Assembly: GCA_000415965.1 (NCBI GenBank)
Contig: KE356560.1
Coordinates: forward strand, 852,758-916,757
Source of the DNA: Haloquadratum walsbyi J07HQW1
Lineage (GTDB): Archaea; Halobacteriota; Halobacteria; Halobacteriales; Haloferacaceae
DNA: 64,000 bases
Direction of reading: 5' to 3'
Shown piece after piece: positions 28,711 to 37,571 of this stretch. Under the pieces are notes generated by a model, which was not told where the DNA came from, ran no database searches, and saw nothing but the letters and a program-made list of their open reading frames with translations. Position 1 is the stretch's first letter. The number at the start of each line of letters is the position of its first letter. The position numbers and the translations under genes were made by a program.

Positions 28711-29221
28711 CAGAAATTATTGGTCGCATTCGTATCAAAATTGGATACCGGTATCGAAGTAGATTATTTTCAACACTGACACACGAGCATCTTCCGTTGG
28801 TGATATGTGCTATTCGTCTTCATGTCGTATAATCTATCAATCAAAACAACATGGTTCGTTGTTTTTTCCTATGGTAGTTTCTCTAACTAGCTTGAGAATA
28901 ATCCAGTAGAGCCGAAAGCCAAAGGTGTGGATTACAGTCTCACGATTAACGACGGTTACCTACGTATCTCACTGTGCTCTCTTTCTCAGAAAGATATGAT
29001 ATCTGTCCGAGAGTAGTACAGAAAGCTCAAACCCCGGTGTAATCAACTCTTGTGTCGCCCATAGTCTCCGAATCGCTATACCCTTTCGATGTTTGTATAT
29101 CTTGGACGACCCGCAACTGAGACGCTCCCGCCGCCGCTGATGGAGTCGAACTCACTCTGGGTAATCATACATCAAATCGACAATGTAACATCAAGATGCT
29201 TCGTCCTCACACTGTTTTATA
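28711..29221. other. Intergenic stretch with degenerate regulatory block
   Basis: The left part (28735-28785) is the degenerate copy of the palindrome block upstream of the broken Tat gene. A 30-codon minus-strand frame at 29076-29168 (MITQSEFDSISGGGSVSVAGRP...) has coding-like composition and may be a fragment of a lost gene, but I cannot assign it. Nothing else was recognised. Confidence 0.4.
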
Positions 29222-29845
29222 TTAGTTACTTGGGACTGTCAGAACGGCCGCATCTTGGGCGGTCTGGACTGCGCGAGCGGCAGGTGTAATGGCTTCTGTC
29301 ACTTCCGTTGCAATCTCTGTTTCGAGTGTCTTCGCGTCGAATTCACTGATAGGAGAGTGAACTCCATTTGAGATCCGCTGTGCCTGTGTTTTCGGCTCTC
29401 CACCGGCTGAAATCGCAATGAATTTTGCTGCTTGCTTTTCTACTTCGTTCATTACGTCATTGGGGTTCACTTTTGTTGAATCATCGGAGCTCTCATCAGT
29501 TAACATAATTTGAATCTGGTCGGCATCATTTCGTTGATCGGGCTTGACAGCGGAATCGATAGCCTTCTCAACAGCAAAGAATCCCTCCTCAAAACCACCA
29601 GAGGCACCGAGATTATCGACCTCGTCCTTTACCTCCTTAATATCACCAGTTAAGTTTTCTACGACCGGAGCATCCGCAACCCCATTACCCTCACCGAACT
29701 GTGTCACAGACATCTTGATATCCCCAGTGTCCGAATCTGACCTGATCGTGTCGGCAAATCCTGTGACTCCGTTTTTCACACTATTTATTTCATTTCTCAT
29801 ACTCCCTGAGGTGTCGATCAAAAAGTGAATGTCAGCATTGCGTTG
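29222..29845 (-). pseudogene. von Willebrand factor A domain cut off by an in-frame TAA
   Basis: The frame encodes a VWA domain: ADIHFLIDTSGSM (MIDAS DxSxS), then SVTQFGEG, a long acidic helix region and MLTDESSDD, FIAISAGG. The first strand (ADIHFLID) is essential to the fold, yet the only in-frame start at or before it is TTG 29821, which removes most of it. Directly upstream, in the same frame and only four codons from ADIHF, is the TAA (29846-29848) of the Tat-secreted gene. The likely ancestor was one gene, Tat protein fused to VWA, now split by a nonsense codon. It is 200 codons long. Confidence 0.65.
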
Positions 29846-30334
29846 TTATGCTTCCGATTTCGCCTCTCTGTCGTTTGAGAGAGGCTTAAACTGGATTGTT
29901 GCGTCATATTGTCCCGGGCTGGCAGTATCTGGAAGTGTCAGGTCAATGTTCACGACAGTTTTCTCAGAAGTTTGTTTCTTGACGGAGATATTAGAATTGA
30001 GAGGCTCAGGTGTCATCACGACAATCCGAGTTGTCGCAGGGTCTGATGAGTGATTTCTGACGACGACATCGGTTGCAGCTGTGTCTCCATTATTTAAGCT
30101 GGCAGCGAACTGAAATTTTTGGTTGTCATCCGAGATGCGGGTGATTGAAGCATCCGCCGTTGATTCAGGCGCCGGAGAGATGTCCGAGATACGGAGGTTT
30201 TGCTCAACGGTAATTATTGCATCGCTACTCCTCTGTTGGGGTGTCGATATTTTTCTCGCTCCAGCAGCGGTCACACCAGTCCCCGCTATCGCAAGTCCTC
30301 CAGAGAGTGCTAATAAATCCCGTCTACTGAACAT
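29846..30334 (-). CDS. Tat-secreted family protein, possibly the truncated N-terminal part of a Tat-VWA fusion
   Basis: The 162-residue protein begins MFSRRDLLALSGGLAIAGTGVTAAG, a twin-arginine signal. The mature part matches the 27229 family: TVEQNLRISDISP, ASITRISDDNQKFQFAASLNNGD, ending DTASPGQYDATIQFKPLSND plus seven residues. The family normally ends here, so this may be a complete gene. However, the frame continues past its TAA into a VWA domain with no intergenic gap, so a nonsense mutation in a fusion is equally possible. Confidence 0.72.
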   Translation of the reverse strand: MFSRRDLLALSGGLAIAGTGVTAAGARKISTPQQRSSDAIITVEQNLRISDISPAPESTADASITRISDDNQKFQFAASLNNGDTAATDVVVRNHSSDPATTRIVVMTPEPLNSNISVKKQTSEKTVVNIDLTLPDTASPGQYDATIQFKPLSNDREAKSEA

Positions 30335-31232
30335 ACTCTTGGACTGAATGAAACAGGCGGGGAGTATCGAAGAACACTACCTGGAGAGACATTGTTAAAT
30401 TGACGATACATATCATGTGAGAGTTCGTTACGTGAGGCGTCACGAAAACCATTATTGGAAGTCTATATTTATCAGTGAGACTGAATTCTGTATATTGAGA
30501 GGTTGTTGTCTCGTCGATACTCGGTTTGACTCTCGGTTATGCGAATTCCGAAATACAATTAATACTGATACTAGCTACCGGGGCTTGACATCGTTGATAA
30601 CTCTATTCAATAAAGAATCTTTATTAACCGAATATTGGTCCTCAGCGTGACGAGAAACATGTATTCTCGTTCAGTCATGCTACTGGATAGAGGTTAGATC
30701 AAACTTATGTAACGTTATCGAAATGGACTACTTTCAATATTGAAACTTGAGTAGTCTTCTGTCGGTCATAAAGTATACTACTGCGTAATCTCGCGAATTT
30801 TACAAATAAAACCAGATGATTCGTTGTCTCTTTATCATCATTCTCAGTTATCTGAAACCATTCCTGAGCAAGTCTCAATCGGTAGCGACGCCGGGTGAAC
30901 ATCCAGTAATAACTGCTGATGCTGGTTCAACCGATATCATCGCGCCCAATACGTGTAGTCAAAATTAGAGTTACCTGGGAGTATTACCATCAAGAAGCCA
31001 AATTCTGAGAGATCATACTATAATTTGTTTCGAGACTTATTTAAGATCTCTCAGCAGACGCCTCCGTTATGAGTTGTAATATACAGCTCATGATTGACAA
31101 TCAATATTGACGGCTCATCGACCAGAGAGATTACATCTAAGAATCTCTTTAATTAATCCCGCGGTTGAAACGACAGCTTCTGATGTCGAGCGAATAGTTA
31201 TGCTGAAATAATAACAAAAATTTACTATCACG
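30335..31232. other. Long non-coding stretch with an orphan regulatory block
   Basis: About 900 AT-rich bases. The conserved palindrome block occurs at 30705-30760 without a family gene beginning beside it; the nearest start is 371 bases away at 30334. The 77-codon plus-strand frame at 30417 lacks halophilic composition. The right end serves as upstream region for the Mrr-like gene. Confidence 0.5.
30732..30745. promoter_or_regulatory. Second perfect palindrome TTTCAATATTGAAA
   Basis: It is identical to 27871-27884 and embedded in the same context (ACGTTATCGAAATGGACTAC before it). The duplicated upstream region suggests a lost fourth gene copy or a rearranged promoter. Confidence 0.5.
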
Positions 31233-31937
31233 ATGTCATCACTCTCTCGTTCAGAATTTCAGCGGCAAATCCAGCGATTAGACCCGATATCATTTGAACA
31301 ATTCATTGCAGATATCTGGGCACATCGAGGATGGAACGTGAGAGTTACATCAGCGTCGCATGACCGGGGAATAGATATTATTGCTGAATGGAATGGGGTT
31401 ATCTCTCGCACAGAAGCAATCCATGTGACGAGATATCAATCTGAGGTGAGTTCACATGAAGTGCAGCGGTATGGAAGAATCCCAAATCAAGATCCAGCGA
31501 TTGAGACTATGATCATCGTGACACGAAGTTCCTTTTCACAACCAGCACAGGAGCTTGCGGCTGATTTGAATGTCAAGACTGTCGACTGTCATGATCTCCA
31601 CACTCTCGTTCGTGAAAGCGAGCTCGTTCCGTTATTATTTGAGTATGTCGAGAGCAACGAGACTGAGACACAAAGTCGTCTCTCCCGGGTTGACATGGAG
31701 AGATCAAAGCTACATACAGCTACGGGCGTGGATGCATCTGCATCTAGTTCAACTTCGAGATCAATCGTATCCTCTAGCTCACGGAGCCGATCAACCACCG
31801 CTCATTCGTCAATAGCAGACGACAGGAATACTACTCTTACCCATTCCGAGTCTAGTGGGTCTTTCAAAATCGGTCTTTATGCTCTCATAGCCATATCAAT
31901 ACTCCTGTCGGTCGGGTTTTTATTGACTCTCCTGTAG
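31233..31937 (+). CDS. Mrr-like restriction endonuclease-fold protein with C-terminal membrane anchor
   Basis: Residues 15-130 match the Mrr_cat/restriction endonuclease family: DPISFEQFIADIWAHRGWNVRVTSASHDRGIDIIAEWNG, then EAIHVTRYQSEVSSHEVQRYG and a last strand with helix. The aspartate and glutamate of the PD-(D/E)xK site are present (GIDIIAE), but the usual Q-x-K after them reads H-V-T, so the catalytic lysine is missing. A Ser/Thr-rich linker (155-205) leads to one membrane helix (212-234). It is probably a membrane-bound, inactive or altered nuclease; it has no methyltransferase partner here. Confidence 0.78.
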   Translation: MSSLSRSEFQRQIQRLDPISFEQFIADIWAHRGWNVRVTSASHDRGIDIIAEWNGVISRTEAIHVTRYQSEVSSHEVQRYGRIPNQDPAIETMIIVTRSSFSQPAQELAADLNVKTVDCHDLHTLVRESELVPLLFEYVESNETETQSRLSRVDMERSKLHTATGVDASASSSTSRSIVSSSSRSRSTTAHSSIADDRNTTLTHSESSGSFKIGLYALIAISILLSVGFLLTLL

Positions 31938-32443
31938 CGATATCATACCATGGCTGAAATTCCAAATCCGAAAGAGAGTGTCTGATGTAGGAAAGGGAGG
32001 GTTTCAACTCGTATCGTAACTGCCAGAGTTGGTATTCTTCGGCAAACATCGAAAACCCCGACCCTGGATCCGGATCCGGACAGTATCAATGCATTGTCCC
32101 TGAGACGCCACTACCTCACTGAAGAAGACTGTCGAGAATAACTCGGAATATTGAGTAAATAATTGACACACTTAGACGGACAGATACGGATACGGATACA
32201 AATACAAATACGAATACAGACACCACCCCTTATTTCCTGGCACGCACGCTGAGAAGGGAACCAGTTTCTGGACTATGATTAGAACTGTCATTATCGCTGA
32301 GACACTCCTGTCCGGTTGCGGTTGTGGTTACATCACGATCATTATTGATGAGGAACCCAGTAGCAATTCATTATATTGATGGATTAGGTCGGACATCCGT
32401 GGGATTAACAGGGGATATGAGAAAGATACAATAGATAAACATA
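31938..32443. other. Intergenic stretch with hexanucleotide repeat
   Basis: Non-coding. At 32175-32222 the sequence is a degenerate hexamer array (ACGGAT ACGGAT ACAAAT ACAAAT ACGAAT ACAGAC). The right end precedes the GTG start of the frameshifted surface protein. Confidence 0.55.
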
Positions 32444-34869
32444 GTGAGCTCTCGCGGAGCGTTTGAGATATTGGTGATTGGGACGGTCATTTTAAGCGTA
32501 GTTGGAGGTGGTCTTGCCGTCACAGCAACACTCAGCGATAGCTCAGTCTCTTCAGAGGTTAACGTCCAGATTGCCCGTCAGTTCGTTGTGCCACAACTTG
32601 GTAACATCAATCAAAGCGACATTCAGACATCGTCGCCAGGTCGTCGGAGTGTCTTTCGGACACAAAACGGCACAACGCTCCGAGTGATTGAAGAAAGCAC
32701 CGAAGCCAACTCGCTCACGGTGACGGTCCCAATCGAAAACAATGGAACGGACCGAGGGACGACTCGTCTTTCGACTGACTCATCGACAACACCGTTTACA
32801 ATCGATACAAAAACCATCTCCGAATCGTTTGCCAATAACTCAACATTCGCCCGAACGGTGAACCACACAGTCATCAGTGATACGGACGCGCTCGTTGAGT
32901 TACCATCGACAGTTGGAAGCGAACCACGAGCAGTCAATGTGACACTCACGTACGACACAACACCAGCCTCACCACTCACAGCAACGTTCAAACTCACATC
33001 AACGGATAGCCGTGTCAACGTCCAGCCAGGCGACTCATTTGATGGTGCGGCGGTGGTGGTGGTGACAGCGGCGGAAGCGGCGGTGGTAGTGGAACCAGCA
33101 GCACTGATCCATTCTCGCCTGCGGCGTCGGCAGTCGTGACCGACGGGCTCAAAATTATCAATCCAAACGGGACTGATCCAGATGACCCAATACTGGTCTC
33201 TCGGGGAGATGTCGAAGCCGTCGGGACTTCCATCGATCTCGATGGTGATGGGAGATTCGAACAGCCGTTTGTTAACTCGTCTGGGGCGCTCAAAACGGTC
33301 GAAGCCAAAAACACGAGCACAGGCGTGCAGATACGAAATGAGACGACACTAGTCCCTGCGAGTTCCCCAAATTCGCCACGGAGCTCAAAAACAATCATGA
33401 CCGCCGGTCGATTCGACGGCAGCGAAACATCGATATTCTACGCCTCAACGAACGAGGAGATAGTGCGTGTCGACGCGTCTGGATCCACAAAAACCGTTAC
33501 GACTGCGCAAAGCAAAGCCGTCTCTGAGATTGGCGATGTCGACGGTGATGGAGTTGATGAGCTTGCATTTACCGATGGCAGTGCGAATCTCAAATATCTC
33601 GAGCCAGGTGGGTCAGTCGAGACATTCGGCACAGGCGCCGGGTCAAACAATGGAATCGGAGTGGATGGACTCCTCGACGTGGACGGCGACACAGCACAGG
33701 AGCAACTGTTCGTTGGTGGTTCGAACAATATCAATGCTATCGACCCGAACGACGGCGGCAGTCCAACCAAACTAACCTCAAATGGACAGGCGACGAAGTC
33801 ACCGCTCACGGCGGCTGACACCGACCGTGATGGACAACAAGAGGTGCTCTTTGTTAGCACAAGCTCACAGGAGTTGAAGTACGTGGACAATGTCGGCAGC
33901 GGGAACGACATCAAGCCGGTCGTGAACGCTAGCGGGCAGCCCGTGACTGGGTTCACCGAAACTGGACTGGCCTCAGCCGCCGCGGTAAGCAGTGGCGGAT
34001 CCGGTGGAAGCGGAGGAAGCGGAACGGAGGCTGCAGTAAGCCCTGTGGAGGCACAGACAGTCGTCTTTAATGAGAAGAATCAAGCCAAACTTCGATCCGT
34101 TCGTCCGAATACGAACCAAGAATTCGGCACGAATATACAAACGAAGTCACTCGGACCACAGACACAGTTGTTTGGCGACTCACAAACAGAGATTCCGTTT
34201 ATCGGCAATAATAAGCGACTCAAGGCTGTCAATCAGTCTGGGAACGTTCGGACGCTTCTTACCAAATCCGAAAATGGCGGAGTGGATCTCCGGGAGGGTG
34301 TCCGCCTTGGCGTTGCGGACATAGATAGTGACGGTCGCACTGCGGTAATCTTCTCCGATAATAATGGTCGGATCCGGCGATACGAGCCTGAGACCGGTGA
34401 AGTGAAGACAGTGTTGTCAACGAGCGGTGTAGACGCTCATAGTATTGGTGGGCTAGCCGACTTCGATAGTGATGGCTCACGCGATGAGTTGATCTTTACT
34501 GATGCAAACAAGAATGTCCGTATTCTTCAAACAGACACTGGGACTATCGAAACGACAGGGTTTGCAACAAAGAATAAGATCAAAATTGGCTCACCAATTG
34601 TCGATAGCGGGAGCGTCAAACTTCCGGCTGTGAACGCGAATGAGGCGGTAGTCCTTGTCAATCGAACCGGAGGCACGCGGACGCTAACCACAAAGGGTCA
34701 ACCAACCGGGGGATTAGCAACAGTTGATATTGACGATGATAACACCACTGAGATATTATTCGCTAACGGAAATAATAATAATCGTATCAATGTCGTCGAA
34801 CTCAATGGAGATACAAGAGAATTGACCCCCACTCCGAACAAAGCCGACGGTAATACCGGTGTCAGCTGA
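32444..34869 (+). pseudogene. FG-GAP/EF-hand-like surface protein with a frameshift in its glycine linker
   Basis: This is the longer paralogue of the gene at 24186-25748. The first frame (GTG 32444 to 33139) gives the membrane helix and Thr/Ser-rich beta domain, nearly identical to the paralogue. In the GGC/GGT-rich linker near 33043-33056 it slips into VVVVTAAEAAVVV and ends at TGA. In the neighbouring frame the linker reads GGGGGDSGGSGGGSGTSSTDP, leading directly into the propeller frame that is open to 34869, with blades DLDGDGRFE, DVDGDGVDE, DVDGDTAQE, DTDRDGQQE, DIDSDGRT, DFDSDGSRD and DIDDDNTT. A single-base indel explains the break. A second Gly/Ser linker lies near 34000. Confidence 0.82.
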
Positions 34870-35281
34870 CGACTGCTGTGCATACTAAACACTCCTCTGC
34901 TACAGAAGCAATTTAATTATGTTCTCTCAGCGTCTCCTGTTGGTTATGAACTTGACCAACGTCGTTGATTCAATAATCGGAATTGGATCAGCTAATAAAT
35001 AACAGGTCGTCTCGTCTAGAGCAGCCTGTTACATGCACTTTTGATGTGAAGCCTCTCAGTCCGGTTCGACACGGATTCCGTGAGGAGCTTTCTGAGGATA
35101 TAACCAACCGGCAACTAAAATTGTTGACTGCGTTATTGACACTCGAAAAACAGCGGACCTCAGAGTAATGTTGCAACGCAGAGTGCAGGCACATTAGCAG
35201 CCAATATCCAGTCTATGATGATTACAACTGATTCAACGTGTTCATACGTGCTACATGACACTATGTATCGGCACGATTGAC
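34870..35281. other. Intergenic stretch, possible gene fragment
   Basis: A plus-strand frame at 34983-35168 ends FREELSEDITNRQLKLLTALLTLE, which faintly resembles a helix-turn-helix C-terminus, but it has no clear start or family. The rest is upstream sequence of the Ig-like protein. Confidence 0.35.
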
Positions 35282-36937
35282 ATGACTATCCGCACGATAT
35301 TCAATTCTATTGGTATGTTGTTAGTCCTCGTAAATTCGGCTATCGGAGGTGGTGCTGGGGTCATGCTCGGGACTCCTGGTCCAACAATAACTGAACCCGG
35401 TGTCTCTCACATTGATCACTCACCCATTCTGGGACAAACGTCGTCCATCAGCAGTGATGAAGCTCATATAGAACAGCTGGCGGTTACTGTTGATGGAAAA
35501 CATGTTGATTCAGGGGGAACGATCACAACCGCAGACGATCCACGGTTAGTCTTTAATATCACTTCTCAATCTCAACTCTCTCTGATCTCGCTTCGCATCG
35601 ATGGTGGTGTCTATCGGTCGTATACACCGAACACAACCAGCTATTCACAATCACTCACACTTGAGTTACAACCTGGGTCACATCAGGTTGTACTCGTCAC
35701 GAAGACACCGACGGATGTGAGTGAATACGACCTGCGGATAATTGAGGACAGTTTCCCCCCGACAATGGAGTTCAGCAAACCGATTTCGGTTTCTGGAGCG
35801 TCGCTTGAAAAATCATATGAGATCGATCGCTCTCGAGTCCGAATCGCAGGAACGGTCCATGATCGGTCGGACGTGACAAAAATAACGATCAGACATACTT
35901 ACCGATATACCAACGCCGAGGAGAGAAAAAGCGGGCACTCACAAACAATCATCCGAAATCCTAACGAGTCGATATCATGGCCGGTTCACCTCATTCCACC
36001 ACAACAAACATCGACTGCAACGAATCGAATTACTATCATGCTATATGATAAATTCGATCAAATTCGACAATACGAATTCCGTCTGGACGTGAGTGATGAG
36101 GCTCAACCTGAAATTAATATCACCGATGTTGAACCGCTCTATCCGATGTCTGAGGTGCGAGTCGAGTTCTCTGTGAAAGACGTTGTTGGTATTCGGTCTG
36201 TTCGAACTACCCGAACCGAAGACTCAGATCAGGGGCGTAATCTATTGCTTGCGCTTAATCCTACGAAACAGCCAATCACAGCTGAATTTACTCACAGGTT
36301 CGAACTGAGCGAAAACGCATCGCCGGCTACGCTTGTTGCCGAAGATGCAAGTGGACAAGAGGAGGTAGTCACTCGCAAATTCAATTATTCTGCGTTACTA
36401 TCACCAGAAATACGCATCAACTCACAACGAACCCAATTCGATACTGAGCGTCAACTGAGAGCGGTCGGAACTATTTCAGACGGAAAGATTGAGCGTGTGC
36501 GCGTGGAGACTGTCGCCGCAAATGGAACGGTGCTCGACATTCAGACGGTTCACGACAATACCGTCGTCTCACGTGTGACGATGAACGAGACTTTGCGTAC
36601 CGGGACAGATGTCTATCCTATCCGCGTCCGTGTGCGTGCACTTGATGCGACTGGAACAGAGCATATTAATTCAACCACACTCTCACAGCCAGCGATTCAG
36701 ACGCAAGCAGAGACAGCCTCCCCGCAGTCACCGACTGAACAGCGCACAGATCAAACACCTCCTCAAAACAGTTCACGGACCACTAATGGGACACAGAGTG
36801 TTTTTGAGGAGATCTCTGAACTACTCACACCGTCTTTCAATTCTGACACAGACTCAGCTAGCAATAGCAGCCCTATTGGACTTGTACTGCTTATAGGAAC
36901 GGTTGCTGTGTGTCTCTTTCTTATTATCCGACTGTGA
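35282..36937 (+). CDS. Secreted Ig-like surface protein with C-terminal membrane anchor
   Basis: The 551-residue protein has an N-terminal signal (MTIRTIFNSIGMLLVLVNSAIGGGAGVML), then several beta-sandwich-like domains: one around DGGVYRSYTPNT, a region FPPTMEFSKPISVSG with RVRIAGTVHDRSDVTKITI, a third INITDVEPLYPMSEVRVEFSVKDVVGIRSVR and a fourth IRINSQRTQFDTERQLRAVGTISDGKIERVRV. The repeating form of strands with D-x-S-x-V/I turns suggests Ig-like repeats. A Gln/Pro/Ser linker and one helix (LVLLIGTVAVCLFLIIRL) close it. No PGF motif precedes the anchor, so archaeosortase is not indicated. ATG 35282 was chosen as the start of the signal. Confidence 0.68.
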   Translation: MTIRTIFNSIGMLLVLVNSAIGGGAGVMLGTPGPTITEPGVSHIDHSPILGQTSSISSDEAHIEQLAVTVDGKHVDSGGTITTADDPRLVFNITSQSQLSLISLRIDGGVYRSYTPNTTSYSQSLTLELQPGSHQVVLVTKTPTDVSEYDLRIIEDSFPPTMEFSKPISVSGASLEKSYEIDRSRVRIAGTVHDRSDVTKITIRHTYRYTNAEERKSGHSQTIIRNPNESISWPVHLIPPQQTSTATNRITIMLYDKFDQIRQYEFRLDVSDEAQPEINITDVEPLYPMSEVRVEFSVKDVVGIRSVRTTRTEDSDQGRNLLLALNPTKQPITAEFTHRFELSENASPATLVAEDASGQEEVVTRKFNYSALLSPEIRINSQRTQFDTERQLRAVGTISDGKIERVRVETVAANGTVLDIQTVHDNTVVSRVTMNETLRTGTDVYPIRVRVRALDATGTEHINSTTLSQPAIQTQAETASPQSPTEQRTDQTPPQNSSRTTNGTQSVFEEISELLTPSFNSDTDSASNSSPIGLVLLIGTVAVCLFLIIRL

Positions 36938-37013
36938 GGTCAACTCCCAGACTGCGTTATCGCCCACAGTATTGAGGGAAAACACGCCTCAGAGTAGCAG
37001 GCATATAGCTCGC

Positions 37014-37307
37014 ATGCCTGAAGTTACTTATCGTGGTGTTTCAGTCGAATGTGAGTCTGGAGAGATACTTCGAACAGTCCTGCGCAATAATGCAATGTCA
37101 CCGCACAGTGGGATGACAGAAGTTGTCAACTGTGGAGGAAACTCGACATGTGGAACCTGTGCTGTTCGCATTGTGGATGGACCAATTGGCGAACGAACAA
37201 CGAAGGAACAAGCTCGACTTGCTGTCTCAACATACGATGACGCTGATGATATTCGTCTTGCATGCAGATATCGAGTGACTGATGATGTGACCGTTGAGCG
37301 GGCTTGA
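37014..37307 (+). CDS. 2Fe-2S plant-type ferredoxin-like protein
   Basis: The 97-residue protein has cysteines 40, 46, 49 and 84 in C-x5-C-x2-C-x34-C order (NCGGNSTCGTC, RLACRY), the cluster pattern of plant-type [2Fe-2S] ferredoxins. It lacks the long N-terminal extension of the main haloarchaeal ferredoxin, so it is a separate small electron carrier of unknown partner. ATG 37014 directly precedes the first strand PEVTYRGVSVECESGE. Confidence 0.9.
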   Translation: MPEVTYRGVSVECESGEILRTVLRNNAMSPHSGMTEVVNCGGNSTCGTCAVRIVDGPIGERTTKEQARLAVSTYDDADDIRLACRYRVTDDVTVERA

Positions 37308-37571
37308 GATGATTATGTTTTCCTCGCCGTATTCTGTGACGAGTCATTCGCTACGCGCTCCTCTCAGACGTGATGAGGAAGTCAGCACAAACTTTTGATA
37401 CATATGTAATTCCCCCATGCTGATGTCAGTGTCACTCTCTGCGTTGTCACGCTGAGTGATACACGTCGTGATCCCCGGAATAGATACAGACTATATTAAT
37501 TCTCGGATTATATGCACACCTCAAAATGAGTCTCATGCAGTTTGATTATCGAGTGTCTCCGTCTCAGCGGT

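Noticed and set aside
30417-30650. Plus-strand frame of 77 codons
   Set aside because: Arginine- and cysteine-rich, not acidic, in an AT-rich region; no family recognised.
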